Of a DNA stretch of 64,000 bases, positions 1-11,985 are shown piece by piece. How positions within the stretch are numbered: the stretch's first letter is position 1; every line of letters starts with the position of its first letter. The stretch is from Cordia subcordata (Eukaryota; Streptophyta; Magnoliopsida; Boraginales; Cordiaceae), in assembly GCA_028554755.1 (NCBI GenBank), contig JAPTOF010000001.1, positions 31,577,501 through 31,641,500 on the forward strand. Direction: 5' to 3'. The translations under genes were made by a program, and so were the position numbers. The notes beneath the pieces are model-generated. The model had not been told where the DNA came from. It made no database searches and saw only the letters and a program-made list of their open reading frames with translations.

Positions 1-120
1 GAAAGTGGTTTGCTTGCTTATCTTCCAATCAAGTACAAGGATTATGTTGAGCTATAACAAAGTAGTGAACTCAAAGGAAAATCATGCTTGGATAAAATTA
101 AGAAACTGAATAGGAATAAA
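1..120 (+). pseudogene. 2OGD last-exon remnant (left edge)
   Basis: These bases match the C-terminal part of exon 4 of the dioxygenase gene at 38,392-38,511. The reading frame gives a PIKYKDY motif followed at once by a stop where the better gene has a Gln-rich segment, so this exon is dead. The flank at 121-263 also follows the 3' flank of the better gene until the bases agccaag, after which copia LTR sequence begins. It is closer to the broken copy at 41,503-41,620 (same stop) than to the better gene. The rest of this gene copy, if it exists, lies left of the window. Confidence 0.8.
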
Positions 121-263
121 AGATTTTTGTGGATCATAACAGTGGATTCTGGATCCATCATGCCAGCCCAGGTTCAAATTTGTTTGCTGAAAGGGAGCCT
201 CGTGAATGTCTATTCTAGTAGTTATTTTTGGTAATAAATTTTCTACCAAATGATGATTAGCCA

Positions 264-385
264 AGTCATTGGTCTATATTATTGGACTTTCATACTTTGT
301 ATCAATGCACAAATAGAGAGAGTATGCTATGCAAAACTCAATCATATGAATAATACCATGAGCGCATTTTGTTTAGTATCCAACA
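264..385 (-). repeat. Truncated 3' LTR of the minus-strand copia element
   Basis: This segment is a direct repeat of 7,258-7,381, the outer end of the right LTR. Read on the minus strand it starts TGTTGGATAC, directly after the polypurine tract, as a copia 3' LTR should. Only about 120 bases remain of an LTR that is about 1.75 kb on the other side. The same short piece is at 41,764-41,887. Confidence 0.65.
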
Positions 386-396
386 ATCTCCTACTT
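386..396 (-). other. Polypurine tract of the minus-strand copia element
   Basis: The minus strand reads AAGTAGGAGAT here, and AAGTGGGAGAT in copy B, next to the LTR start TGTTGG. This is the usual plus-strand primer position and composition in plant copia elements. Confidence 0.6.
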
Positions 397-3118
397 GCAC
401 TAAAGATCACAACCGCCAAACCATGTTCCCAAATGACTCAACCTATGTGGCAAACACTCTCTCCAAGAGTGATGTCTCATGGGCACACATGGTTTTTCAC
501 CAAAATTATCCGATCTTCCTTCTAATGTCTCAGCACACAATCTTCCATTCTCTAAAAGATGCTAGGATATGTGCAAGTCCACTAACCTAGGGCCATCAAT
601 ATGATAATTCAATTAATACCTCCTATCCACGTTTACTGTAAGAGCAGATTTCTAGGTCTAGTATTCAGCATGTACTCTGTAAAGCTGCCACTACGCTAAA
701 GCTCATAATGCTTTAGAACGTCTTCTTTATCCCTCTGGCCATCGAAAAATCCTCGATAAAGACATTCCAATAGCTGGTAGGTCAAAACACTTATTTGGAA
801 TATTGCATACTATTTTAAACTAACACCAATTTAATACAGAAACGCAGGATGGAGTTAACCTTTACTGTATATCTGTTATCTTACTTATACACCAATAGTC
901 TATTAACATCATGATAAAAAAAAAGGATTTGTATTTCTGATCAGATTGACACCATTTATTCGATGTTTGCTTAAGCCCTTAAGAGGACTTCTTAAGCAGT
1001 ACAAGCCACATGATCTCTGTATCTAGCAATATACTTGTTTGGTCCTCGTCAAACTTTTCACGCAAGAAAAGTTATCTTGACAAACATCTATCATATCTCA
1101 CTAAGACAGGTGATAGCAATGGAGTCAATAATAAATCCTAGCATGGTGTTCTGGACAGGATGCTTCCTCATAGTTGATCCCTTTCTTTCTAAGTATAACC
1201 CTTCACCATTTAGCCTTGCTATGAAGGCTCCAACATTCCCATTATCTCTATTTTGCTCCATGTAGACCCAACTACATCCTACGAAAGAGGTACAAGAGCC
1301 CAGATATAATTAGAGTAACAGACTTTACGTTTATTGTTATGCATCAATGACAAACATCCAAATCAAAAACTTCTTCATCGTGTCTAGTGAGAGTCACAAC
1401 CTAAAACAATGATAACATACGATACTCTTCCCCTTTTAAGATGGTGCAAATTTATCTAAAATTGAAAGATCTCCTATAGAGCAGTTCCAGAATCTGGCAA
1501 GTAATGAATCATACTGAATCATACCATCATTCTCCAAGTATCTAGCATAAATGCCAACGAGAATTTTTGATTCTCAGACTAATGTGTGATTTTGCCTTTA
1601 GTCTAAAAGGGTATATCAAGAAACAACACATATTTAACCTTTGGTTTCACCCAAGGATACTCAACACATTAGCTAGAATACTATATATATGGAACTAAGC
1701 TCAAACAAAGTTTGTGCCATAACCAGATTTCTCATAATGTCCCATGTGTTGCCTTGAACGGTACCAAATAAAAGATGTAAACTATCATCTCAAGATCACA
1801 CTCCCACTAAGACATAGCCAATGATATAGAAAATATCATGAGCCTTTCCATGTCTACGAGTGTTTAATTTCTCCACTCACTCATACCATTCTCTCGGTGA
1901 GGAATTATCTTGATGTAGATTACTGAGTCACAATCTATAACTTACAAGGTACTTCCCGAGCTCACAAGTAAGGCATGCTCCACTTTGATTAAGATCAAAG
2001 AGGCTTTGATGAATTCATCTAATTTCCGCTCTACCTTAGTCTCAAACCACTAGAGACTTGTGTAACATCAGATGATCACATCTGTATTCTTGAGCAATCT
2101 TTAGTCAAATCTACTACTCACAACCTTAAGAATTAGTTAGCGCATAAAACCTTATGTATTATTGTGAACCAATTTCCAACACTTTCTGAACTCCTTGTCA
2201 CCTAGAAAAGAAAGGACCTTTGCAAGTTGTCTTTTCTCATTGACAAGACCATCAGAAGTTATATCTTCGACATTTACTAAGCTACGAAACCTATACTCAA
2301 CTAACTTCTTGTCATTCTTTTAGATAAGATGTCCCTTAGACAAAATTAGAAGTTATGTCTTTGAGATCTAGTGAGCTACAAAGCTTATACTTGACTAACT
2401 TCTTATCAAGCCTTAGACAAAAGGTCTTATGCATGAGAATGTCCAAAGTGTTATTGATTGGAGAAATTATCCTTTCATGGATCAAATTTTCTCTATATTA
2501 TGCAATGATAGTGTAACAGGATATTGTTAAACTATTACGTATTCTATCGAATGACAAACGTTACTATATCCACTGATATTCAAACCAAAATAGAAATACA
2601 ATGTCCATGAAGTCTAGAAGAAAGTTCTTTCATATGTTGGGAACATAAATATTAACATGAATATCCAAATACTATGTAACTCTAATTACATGCACTCTAA
2701 AAGTAAAGCTTTCTCACTTCTTATTCACGTCTCTTGAAACCTTTGGTAGAAATTGCAGTTATGGTTACTAGCTCAGAACCTACTTATAAGTAGGACCAAC
2801 CACCATAAGGGTCTCACCGTAAGAAGAGAAGTTTATATCTTTCCAGCGCTTGGCTAGGTATACGGGAAAATGTATCCTCCAGTTCTCTTATAAACCACAC
2901 TAGAAACATTTCCCTATGAGCTTGTCATCTATTACCCTCTATTGTTTCTTTTAAGGACTGCCATCTTGCTGTTGCTCAACACAATCTAACTGTCCTTTTC
3001 ATGTTCTAATTGTTTCCCTTATCATTGGATAAAAGTACCAGAAGGTTCAACTTTAGGAATGGAAACCTGGGCCTCCTGTTGAATGATAAACTCTACTTCT
3101 TAAAGCTCCTTCAATAAA
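397..3118. other. Non-coding interior of the minus-strand copia element
   Basis: No convincing coding domain is visible on either strand. Open frames are short and not shared in a protein-like way with copy B. Copy B lacks about 575 bases of this interval (A 2,615-3,190). The segment around 980-1,010 contains a short palindromic run around CTTAAG. I see no host gene here. Confidence 0.55.
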
Positions 3119-3690
3119 TCAGAAATGGCCAATGTTCAACTTACTTGACTTAACAGTCAGCTTGAACTTCTTGAAAGAATCAGGTACTGTCTCGAGTACC
3201 ATCTCAACACGAGTTATAGTGTCAATCTGAGCACCTAGGATCTTTCCAATGCTGAAGTTGTCCGTCAACTTGAGTATATGCTCTATAATAGATTCCTTTC
3301 TTGCCATCCTTGAATTCATGGTCTTCCTCATAGTAGCTTGCCTACCAAGCCTGGTAATGTCTTTGAACATCTCAGATAATAAGGTCATGATTTTGCAGCA
3401 GTTCTCATACCCTCGTGCTGTATCAATAAACTATTAGATAAATATGCTAATATATAGCACTTGGCCATAATTAACTTTCATCCGACTCTGCTCAGCGTCT
3501 TGTTAGGTACTAGTAGAACCAATCCCTATTCGGGGATAAGATTGGGTAAGGAGAAACTTATACACAATCCTTACTGAGCACTTTGTCCATGTTTCTCTTC
3601 TAGTTAAACTAGTTTGGGCCGGTTAGCTTATTCTTAAAGAGAATACCTACCAAACCACTAGAGGAACTGCATGACATTTTATTGGATACA
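3119..3690 (-). pseudogene. Copia gag (UBN2-type) remnant
   Basis: On the minus strand, 3,388-3,119 reads MTLLSEMFKDITRLGRQATM and continues with the MNSRM, EHILKL, EILGAQID-like and MVLETVPDSF segments typical of the plant copia gag (UBN2/gag-polypeptide family). Upstream, in another frame, the gag N-terminal segment MAKCYILAYLSNSLLIQHEG is readable, and before it a KLTGPN segment. At least two frameshifts and several stops separate these pieces. Gag forms the virus-like particle that packages element RNA; this copy cannot encode it. The B copy is at 46,190-46,740, with its own differences. Confidence 0.75.
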
Positions 3691-5617
3691 CTTATAATTA
3701 TATTGTAAATGAATGAGTAAAATAATATGATACAAGTATGATATGTATGTAATAGTGGAAAAACAACATATATCAAGCCTTTTTACATCGTTTTCCATTT
3801 AGTAAATAAACCCTCAAGCTACTATGACGTAATAGTGTCTAAGCCTTATTACTTGAACTCCATGGATAGTACTAGTGAACAACTGAGTTAGACTTTAGCC
3901 TATTTGGATAACACTTCTCTAGATAGACTCTATCTAGCAGTATCTAATCACTGTTTTGTTTGGCCTCTCAAATTGCTTGAGGCCTCTATCGATGGAATGG
4001 CCGAACCCATGATTTGAGTTAAGTGTTAATAATCATTCCTTGATGTTCATTCCCTGTTATGTCTAGATTTGAACCCTTTGATGGGGTAGTGACTTTCTTC
4101 CACATATCGTGAGATGATCGATAATGAAGAACTTCACCGATGAGGTGGCCAACTTCTACCAACGCCCTTTATAAATGAACATGTTAAGTCCACCTTGCTA
4201 AATCTAGGAAACTATGACACCGTCCAATGGGGAGGTCAATGCCACTTACCCTTAACGTGAACTAGACATAGAAGGCTGTAGAGTTTCCAGTCCCGCTCTC
4301 TCACTTAATATTTTGAACTTAAGGGTTTTTTTTTTAATCTATTTATCTTGGTTCGATATGTTTTATACATTTTAGATCTAAAAACTACCTTTGAATCAAA
4401 AGACCCCAAAGTGTTCCTAAGTCCTCCAACGGGGTAGCTACTCTTGTCAACATCTCGCAAGGTGATACTTACTAACGGGACGGCTGAACTCATAAACACC
4501 TTTTATGCTTTAAGATTCAACTTTGTGTTCTCAAAAACATTTCATGGTACTCAAATAGGTTCGACCTAATCTTGGGCCTTTAGGAAACCCATAGGTTGGC
4601 AACTTGACTTCTTCTATTAGCTATGGTACTTTGACTTTAGTTCTAAACACCCCTTTAAATTTAAAAAATTCACTTTGTTTTACTAAGTCGTATCCATACC
4701 AAAATAGAGAGTCAAACCCAAATTCGAATTACAAAAATCCTTAGGTTGGCGCACTTGAGTTGTCTAGATAATTCCATTGGTTAATTAGTGTCACAAATAA
4801 CTAATATCCCTAAACAATTTCATGTGTTGCTTTTTAGGATCTCTAATTACCAAATAATTAGCCTAAGCAATCTTAAGGGACTTATCAAACTCAAGCCAAA
4901 CAAGATCCAAGGGTTAGCCAATTTTAAACCCTACTTGGGTGGACATGTTACTGTGTGATCACATTGCAATAATCCATACATACAATCAAGCATGCATATA
5001 AATATTGCAAAAGAAAAAATATCCATAATAGAAATAAATGGTCCTTAATCGATAGCTTCCTGTAATACCACTCTAGGCTCTAAGCCTAAGCAACCATAAT
5101 GCCAAAAAAAAGCTTTTGCTACAAAACTGCTCTAGTCGGTCGAGCTAAGGCCTCTTGCCGGTCGACCGATTGTTCTAGAAAGCTCCTATTTCTACTGGTT
5201 GGGCCTAAGATTCTTGTTGGTCAACCGACTGGGTCGACCGGCTACTTTGGAACTACCTCAAACTTCGTGCACAACAGCATTTTTGGCTTTGAATCAATAC
5301 ATTACGAGGAATTACAAAGGAAATCAAGCTATACAAGCTTCATCTATGACAAGAAATATAAATTTGGCCACGAGATATAAATCCAATACCCATTTATATG
5401 CTTATCTTAAATTGAAGCTACATTAACTTTCTTTGTAAGAAATTAAATTCATATGCTCGAACCTTCGATTAGGACTAAAATCAAACATAAGCTATAACCA
5501 CAAAGGTTAGCCTATAACACATACACCATAGAAACAAATAAATCTTGCCACCCACAAGATTATTACTCGTTCTATTACGCAATTTTAAGCCATAACCATA
5601 TGCAGAATAGTACCTAA
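3691..5617. other. Leader region of the minus-strand copia element
   Basis: This lies between the primer-binding site and gag on the minus strand. It is AT-rich and has no frame that I can assign. It contains a CG-rich palindrome cluster at 5,135-5,245. About 1.9 kb of leader is long for a copia element and adds to the impression of a non-autonomous, expanded element. Confidence 0.5.
5135..5245. repeat. Cluster of GGTCGACC-like palindromes
   Basis: About 110 bases contain repeated palindromic motifs of the form CCGGTCGACCG, GTCGGTCGA and GGTCAACCGAC, in a surrounding that is otherwise AT-rich and CpG-poor. The copy at 48,175-48,285 keeps the cluster. A similar cluster occurs in the unrelated insertion at 44,463-44,590. 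Function is unknown; cruciform potential or a methylation target are guesses. Confidence 0.6.
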
Positions 5618-5629
5618 GCTCTGATATCA
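5618..5629 (-). other. Primer-binding site (initiator Met tRNA type)
   Basis: The minus strand reads TGATATCAGAGC two bases after LTR end CCAACA. This is one base from the TGGTATCAGAGC used by plant copia elements to prime on initiator tRNA-Met. It fixes the element's orientation. Copy B has lost this site in a deletion of about 90 bases. Confidence 0.75.
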
Positions 5630-5631
5630 CT

Positions 5632-7381
5632 TGTTGGATCTAGATGCTATTCCCATGGCTAGTTGTTATTCCGAATTTTAAAAACAAAATCAAAGCATAT
5701 TACAACAATGGGAGTGAAAACATAGCATAAAAAATATTGTTATACATATGGACATGACATTCAAGCAAAAAACACAAAGGTAAAGTTAAGACTCGTTACC
5801 CTCGTAGTGTAACCGAGATGCAAAGTTGGCTTCTTCGCTTAATACTTGTCTCGTATTAGCCTCATAATGGTCTTCTCTACTATTTCCAAAAGTCTATTGT
5901 TAGGATATAATTTGCTATGTAGTGGGTAAATAATTATCAAGGCTAAATTGAGGTTTTGGAATATAGTGTGTCTTCTTGATACTAGTGTGTGAAATTTCCT
6001 GCACTCACTTACTAATAAAAATATCTTATTTCTCTCTCTTCTTCTCTTGAGTCATGTGGGTTATACCTATCTTGTACTATTTATAATACAAGTCAACCCG
6101 AATAAAGATAAGGTTCTTAGAATATTATGTTTCACCATAATATCCCTTCTTAGTCCTTTTAGAAATGGAATATTCCCTAGGGATAAGAATTCCCATATAT
6201 TCCACCTCACACACTAAATATCTTTCATGTAGGACCCGCTTATTTAATTAAGATATCCACGAGTTATATTAAGAAAACCAAGATAATTAAATCTCTTCTT
6301 AATTATAAACTCAAATGTTAAATTAAGCTATCCAGATAATTAATTTACTTCAATTAATGTGTCCAATAGAATAGTGGCTAGTAGAGGGATCAAAAGACAT
6401 AATTGCCCTTGGCTCAAAAAATGACCAAAATGCCCTGGCCACTACTTTGGCGAGACTAAGGCTATTTTCACCTCACTCTATTTCCACTAGAAGACAAAAG
6501 CTGCACTCTAAAGATAATTACTGGCTAAACAAGAGCTTGTCACCCGCTCTGGTGACCTTTGTTTTCTACCAACCGAGTGAAATGACCAAAACGCCCATTC
6601 TATGTATACCCGAAGTCAAGGCCGGTCACAACAAGTATCATCACTTCCAAGACTACATCTAAACCTTGAAATCTCTAGTCCCATATGATGATCATCCACT
6701 AGTCACAGATCTCTCGATCTAGGGAGCGACCCATAAGCCAAATGACTGATATACCCCTGAAGGGCAATATCACTAGTACTAAGTTTCTAGTGATTAAGTG
6801 GACAAATCCAAGAAGGCGCATAGACTCTGCTATTGCATATGCATGTCCCAACTAAACTAGAACACAATACCCAACGTACGAGATAGACAATCTTATCATT
6901 CAAGACCTCTCCTTATGGTTTCAAAGTGCTACACCTTAACATAGTCAGTTCATCCACATATGCTTAAGATTAAGAGCATTGGTCACTCGGAAGCTGTGAT
7001 TATCTTGTCTTCTATATGTGACGGTACGGTTCCAAGAAGATATACTCATGGTGGCCCTGTGCAATGCATGACACAAGTACTATGAGTGTAGTTTGGAAAA
7101 CCATCCGCTGACCTAGGTAAATCACCCTTTCTAGAAGACTCTTCTACTTAGCCTTGTCCCAATAGAGTGTTCAACACTACTATCCGGCTATGGACCAATT
7201 TATGATATCACTAAATCTAGACTTAGACCTAATGTGTATCCAGCCTCATTGTGCACCCAAGTCATTGATTTATATCATTAGACCTTCATACTTTGCATTA
7301 ATGCACAAATAGAGAGAATATGCTGTGTAGAACTTATTCATTTGAACAATGCCATGAGCGCATTATGTCTAATATCCAGTA
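5632..7381 (-). repeat. 5' LTR of the minus-strand copia element
   Basis: On the plus strand it starts TGTTGGATC, beside the primer-binding site, and ends CCAGTA where the sister LTR has CCAACA. Its outer 124 bases match 264-385. A length near 1.75 kb is long for copia but known in some lineages. Because the other LTR is truncated, the two LTRs cannot be compared in full. Copy B keeps 48,597-50,128 of it. Confidence 0.6.
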
Positions 7382-7401
7382 ATCACCTAGTGCTTGTGAT
7401 C

Positions 7402-7950
7402 TTTATGGCATACATTCCTAATAGTAATCTCTTACCCGGGCTCAAGTCAGTAAATTTACCTTTCTGTGAGTATTATGTGATTAGAAAGCAACATAGATTG
7501 TCAATTGGAAGATTTACTGCTAGAAGCAAATATATTCTGGGCTTGATTCACTTAGACATATGAGAATCACCAGTTTTATCCCTAGGAGGAGCAAAGTATC
7601 TTGTATCATTCATTGATGACTACTCCAAGAGATTGTGGGTGTATTTGATCAAGAACAAGTCATATGTGCTTTCAGTATTCAAAGAGTATGAAGCATAGAT
7701 GAAACTTGAATTCGACAAAAGGATCAAGTGTTTGAGGACATACAATGCTAGAGAATATACTGACGGGAATTTTTTGGCATTTTACAAGCAAGAAGGTATT
7801 CAATGGTAGTTTACTATCCCATATACCCTTCAGCAAAATGGAGTTGTAGAGCGGACGAACATAACTCTACTTGAAAGAACAAGAGCAATGTTGAAAACTG
7901 CAGGTCTAGCCAAGTCATTCTGGGCATAAGCAGTTAGAACTGCCTATTGA
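7402..7950 (+). pseudogene. Copia pol: GAG-pre-integrase and integrase, N-terminal part
   Basis: The frame reads NLLPGLKSVNLPFCEYYVI (pre-integrase with a decayed zinc knuckle), then HLDI, FIDDYSKRLWVYLIKNKS and NGVVERTN, the integrase core of Tork/TNT1-like copia elements. Several in-frame stops are present. The second catalytic Asp (usually in a DNGGEY motif) is Tyr here (TYNAREY), so this integrase would be inactive even without the stops. The frame is broken at 7,950 by the 1.9-kb insertion and resumes at 9,879. The 5' part of the element (LTR, gag) is missing to the left. Confidence 0.85.
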
Positions 7951-9878
7951 TGAGACTCTAGTGGTATAAACCCTAAAGACCCGCAAGCGCACGGATTGCA
8001 GTAATATAGCATGTACGAATGCGGGGTCGTGTCCATAGGGAGGCTATCATTGTGAAGTGAATCCTATGGTTGGTGTCCTAGAAAGTGCCGAAAAGAAACT
8101 CGAAACTAGATATATTTTTGGAATTTTGGATTAATAGGAGCTAGAGGGGAAATAAAAAGACTACACTACGGATACTAGAATGAGGAAGTAAGAATCAAGC
8201 TAATTAAGGGGGATTAAACCTATGGGAAAGTGTTAGGATGACTTACGCTTGCGAACAGGTGACTCTTTAACTTAATGCTATGGGATTCAGAAACATTGGC
8301 TTACTAGGTAAAGCTTATAATTCTAAGCAACTAACTAGCGTCCTAATTACACCCTAGGACTCAGGCGGGTCTATCCCTAAACGTGCACACTTAGAGCAAC
8401 GGTCTGGTCTTTATGTACCTAAGGCCATATGAGGGACTAGAAAGTTACTTAAGTGTTCTAGAATGATCCTAACCTAGTTCCTAAACCGTTAGCTGGATTT
8501 AAAGCTAAGACCTAGGGTTTCTAGGGTCGACTGAGCTTAACCAGACTCCTATTAGCTAGATTTAAAGCTAAAGGTGACTCGATCTAAACTAGTCTTAATT
8601 TATGCACCATCATTCTAAGAACACAAAAGCGGATTGGAATCTAATAAGTGTAGTCTTACATGTTCTAAGGTAAGGCATTGTGAATATGATGTCTTATTTA
8701 CAGTACAAACACATACTAGTTTGAGTTACGCCATTGGAAACATTTAAGCATCAACATGTAGCATTAATTGAGCAGGTAATCACTATAAGGCATGTTTCAT
8801 ACTCACATAGACATGAATAGAACCAACCCACTTCATATTATCCATAATCACACATAGAGATATGCATAATCTAAGGAATAGAAGTGTTCTATAACAAATA
8901 CAACTCAATCTGTATACATACAACTCATTCAAGCATTACATTAAACACATAGACATGAAATGATATAAAGCTTCTCAATAATAAGAATACAAAAATCATC
9001 CCATTACACAAGTTTAGTCACCTTAATCTATCTACTCAAGCATGAAATAGATAAGAATGAAAAAGGTTGTAAAAATCTCCCCTTCCATCCTTGCTTGTTT
9101 CTTTACAAACTTGAATAAATCTTCACCAAATGATGTTTGAATCCTCCAAAATTAATTAATTTCAAGTGGGTGTGTGTGTCAATGAGTGTATTAGAGGTGG
9201 GTGGTAAGAGGAATTACGGTTTTGGAAATGAGTGTGAAAGAATATGATTTGTTGTTACATAAAATAGCCAAAAGCGGGCTTATATAGCCAATTTTTTTGG
9301 GATGACCGGAACACCTAATCGGTGGGACCTCTGTTTCGGTAGTAGAAACTTGCGCTCTGTATTTGGCGGACTAGAGAGAGGGTGCACTGGTACTTTGAAG
9401 CCAGTGCTCCGGTAGTGCCTGTTTGCTTTCTTTTGGTTTCGTTTTGCTCCGTTTTGCTTCCAGTTGCCTTGACCTTTGTTTGGAAGCCTTCAAACTTGAT
9501 TTTATTCCATTTTTCATCATCAATTATGCTTCCAATCCTTGTCCAAACCATCTCCATCTTCGTTGATCTCCAAACAATCCTTAATCTCACCTATAATATC
9601 CAAAATAAGCCATTAGTGTAGCATTTAAGCTCAATCTCACCTATATACACTTGCATGCGTTTAAGCCTATCTTCGTTGATCTCCAAACAATCCTCAATCT
9701 CACCTATAAATTCCAAAATAAGCCATTAGTGTAGCATTTAAGCTTAATCTCACCTATATACACTTGCATCCGTTTAAGCCTATCTTTAGCATAAGTACTA
9801 CATCGATGCACTATTTAAGCTCAATACACCTCACAATGGAAACACACACACAAACATAACACGTCACTTGTTACCTCA
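7951..9878. mobile_element. Non-coding ~1.9-kb insertion with CCCGCAAGCGCACGG core
   Basis: It interrupts the copia integrase frame between the codons for TAY and INRSPS, which shows that it is an insertion. It shares the exact 15-mer CCCGCAAGCGCACGG (7,980-7,994), paired blocks around GGATTTAAAGC and a CG-richer tract before its 3' part with the insertion at 42,974-45,106. No protein domain is visible. The ends read TGAG and CTCA, a weak inverted match, and no clean TSD is seen. A direct duplication of about 100 bases lies near 9,560-9,780. The transposon class is not recognised. Confidence 0.65.
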
Positions 9879-10290
9879 TAAATCGGTCACCATCGGTGGG
9901 AATTGGGTTGAAGATACTAATAGAGATGTAAACTGGTAAACCCGTAGATTATTCTACCTTACATGCTTTTGGATGTCCTACATATGTGATGTATAATCCC
10001 GAAGGAAGAACGAAGCTAAATCTAAAATCCAGGAAATGTATATTCTTCATGTATGCTGATGGTGTTAAGGGGTATCGCCTGTGAGATCCCACAGACCAAA
10101 AGGTTATTGTTAGTAGAGATATGATCTTTGCAAAGAGTAAATTGCAAAGTGGCAAAGATGACAACACTGGAAAGAAGATTACTGTAGTAGAATTTGAAGA
10201 TAAACTAGAACAAGGAGATGCTTCTTCTGAAGCTGCATCAAAGCACAATGGACAAGAACCAGAAAAAGCCGAGGTTACAGAAGTCTGACA
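9879..10290 (+). pseudogene. Copia integrase, C-terminal part
   Basis: The frame resumes with INRSPS and continues TGKPVDYSTLHAFGCPTYV, RTKLNLKSRKC and YADGVKGYRL, then IVSRDMIF. These match the integrase C-terminal region of TNT1-like copia elements. Stops are present (for example before TGKP and after YRL). It is the second half of the pol interrupted at 7,951-9,878. Confidence 0.85.
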
Positions 10291-10429
10291 TTTTTCACAT
10301 TAGACAACAAGACCAGCATGGCACTTTGATTATGTTATGGCAAGCAATGTTGTGTACTATCTTGTAACGGAGGACTAAGAATTATCAACTTATCATAAGA
10401 TTGTAAATAGCCTCGATATTGCACTGTAG

Positions 10430-11390
10430 ATGATAGTAATGTAGGAAGAAATCAAAGCCTTGTACAAAAACAAGACATGGGAGCTTGTTCCACTACCACT
10501 CAAAAGGAAAGCCATCAACAACACATGAGTCTATAAGATTAAACAAGATGGAAATGATAAGGTGGAACAATACCTTGGGAGATTGGTGGTGAAATATTTT
10601 GCTCAAAAAGAACGTATTGACTTTGAGATATTTTCTTAAGTGGTTAGACTTACAATTGTCAGAGTAGTCCTTGCTATGTATGATGTGTTCCACTTACATT
10701 TAGAATAGTTAGATGTAAAGACGACTTTTTTTTCATAGAGAACTTGAAGAAGAGATTTATATGCTCCAACCAGATGTATTTATGGAGAAAGGAAAAGAAA
10801 ACTTGATTTGCAGGTTAACCAAATCTCTATACTGTCTAAAGTAAGCACAAAGGTGTTGGTACAAGAGATTTGATTCCTTCATAATTAGCTTCGGGTACAA
10901 TAGAATCAATGTAGACCATTGTACGTATAGCAAGAGGTTTGAAGATGATGATTTCATCATTCTACTATTGTATGTGGATAACATATTAGTGGCAGGCCTC
11001 AGCAAAGATTGTGTCCAAGATTTGAAGTCACAATTGGCTGGGGAGTTTGACATGTAGGATTTGGGACCAGCAAATAAGATTTTAGGGACGCAAATTCACC
11101 GAGACAGAAAAGGCAGGAAATTATGGATTTCCCAAAAGAACTACTTCAGGAAAATCTTGCGGCGCTTCAACATGCAAAATTGTAAGGAAATCTCAACCCC
11201 TTTTACTGCCAACTACAAATTATCCTCAATTATATGCCTTAACAATAAAGCAAAGAGGATGGATATGTCTCGAGTACCATATGCATTAGCAGTGGGAAGT
11301 CTCATGTTCGTTATGATATGTACTAGACCAGATATTGCTAAAGCTATTGGAATGGTCAGTCGATTCATGGTGAATCCTGAGCATTAGAAC
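10430..11390 (+). pseudogene. Copia reverse transcriptase remnant
   Basis: The segments ALYKNKTWELVPLP, KSLYCLK, WYKRFDSFI and LLLYVDNILVAG follow in RT order, then DLGPANKILGTQI and the connection region up to SRFMVNPEH. The active-site YVDD is YVDN here, a loss of a catalytic Asp. Stops and at least one frameshift (near 10,735) occur. The open stretch 11,061-11,387 is the best preserved part. Copy B has lost this whole segment. Confidence 0.88.
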
Positions 11391-11399
11391 ACTATTAAG

Positions 11400-11935
11400 A
11401 TGACCCTGAGATACATCAAAGGAACCTCGGATGTTGCATTATGTTATGGAGGATCAGAATTTACTATCAAGGGATACGTCAATTCAAATTTTGTTAGTGA
11501 TCCCATAAACAGAAGTCTGCTACTGGCTATGTGTTTACACTTGCAGGACGAGAGGTAAGCTGGATGTCAAAGTTATAGACTATTGTGGCACTTTCAACAG
11601 TAGAGGACGAGTACATGGCAGCTAGACATGCTTGTAAAGAAGCAATATGGATTCAAAGGTTAATGGAGGAGCTTGGACATAAACAAGAGAAGATTCCCTT
11701 ATATTGTAACAATCAGAGTGCCTTGCATATTGTAAGGAATCTAGCCTTTCATTCCAGGATGAAGCATATAAGTGTTCAATATTACTTTGTTTGTGAAATG
11801 GTGGAAAAAAGGAAGTGTGGACTTGCAGAAGATTCACAATAATGAGAACCCAACAGATGCTATGACAAAGTCGATCAAGGTTGACAGGATTGTTTGGAGT
11901 AGATCCTCCTGTGGCCTAGTAAAGATGTAAGCAAC
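11400..11935 (+). pseudogene. Copia RNase H remnant
   Basis: The stretch 11,585-11,842 reads ALSTVEDEYMAARHACKEAI and then IPLYCNNQSALHIVRN and FHSRMKHI, the RNase H domain of Tork-type copia elements. After a frameshift the tail AMTKSIKVDRI and RSSCGL is still visible. It ends about 60 bases before the polypurine tract. The B counterpart is at 50,129-50,545. Confidence 0.88.
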
Positions 11936-11985
11936 ATGAAAATGGCAAGTACAGAGAGATTTGGATGAATCACCAAAGTAGTTTC

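Larger units (their letters stand above)
264..7381 (-). mobile_element. Ty1-copia element, minus strand, gag only
   Basis: On the minus strand the parts run: 5' LTR (5,632-7,381), primer-binding site (5,618-5,629), gag remnant (3,119-3,690), a long interior, polypurine tract (386-396) and a truncated 3' LTR (264-385). I found no protease, integrase, RT or RNase H between 3,118 and 397 on either strand. The element looks like a non-autonomous copia derivative with a gag and a long non-coding 3' interior, or one whose pol has decayed beyond recognition. The same structure, further deleted, is in copy B. The left LTR is joined directly to dioxygenase 3' flank in both copies, so that truncation predates the duplication. 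Confidence 0.65.

Noticed and set aside
1035..1265. Plus-strand 76-codon frame and its B counterpart at 42,503-42,814
   Set aside because: The frames start and end differently in the two copies and lie antisense in a copia interior, so they look incidental.
9315..9621. Overlapping open frames on both strands near 9.4 kb
   Set aside because: They lie in a non-coding insertion, have no known motif, and have no counterpart in the related insertion at 42,974-45,106.
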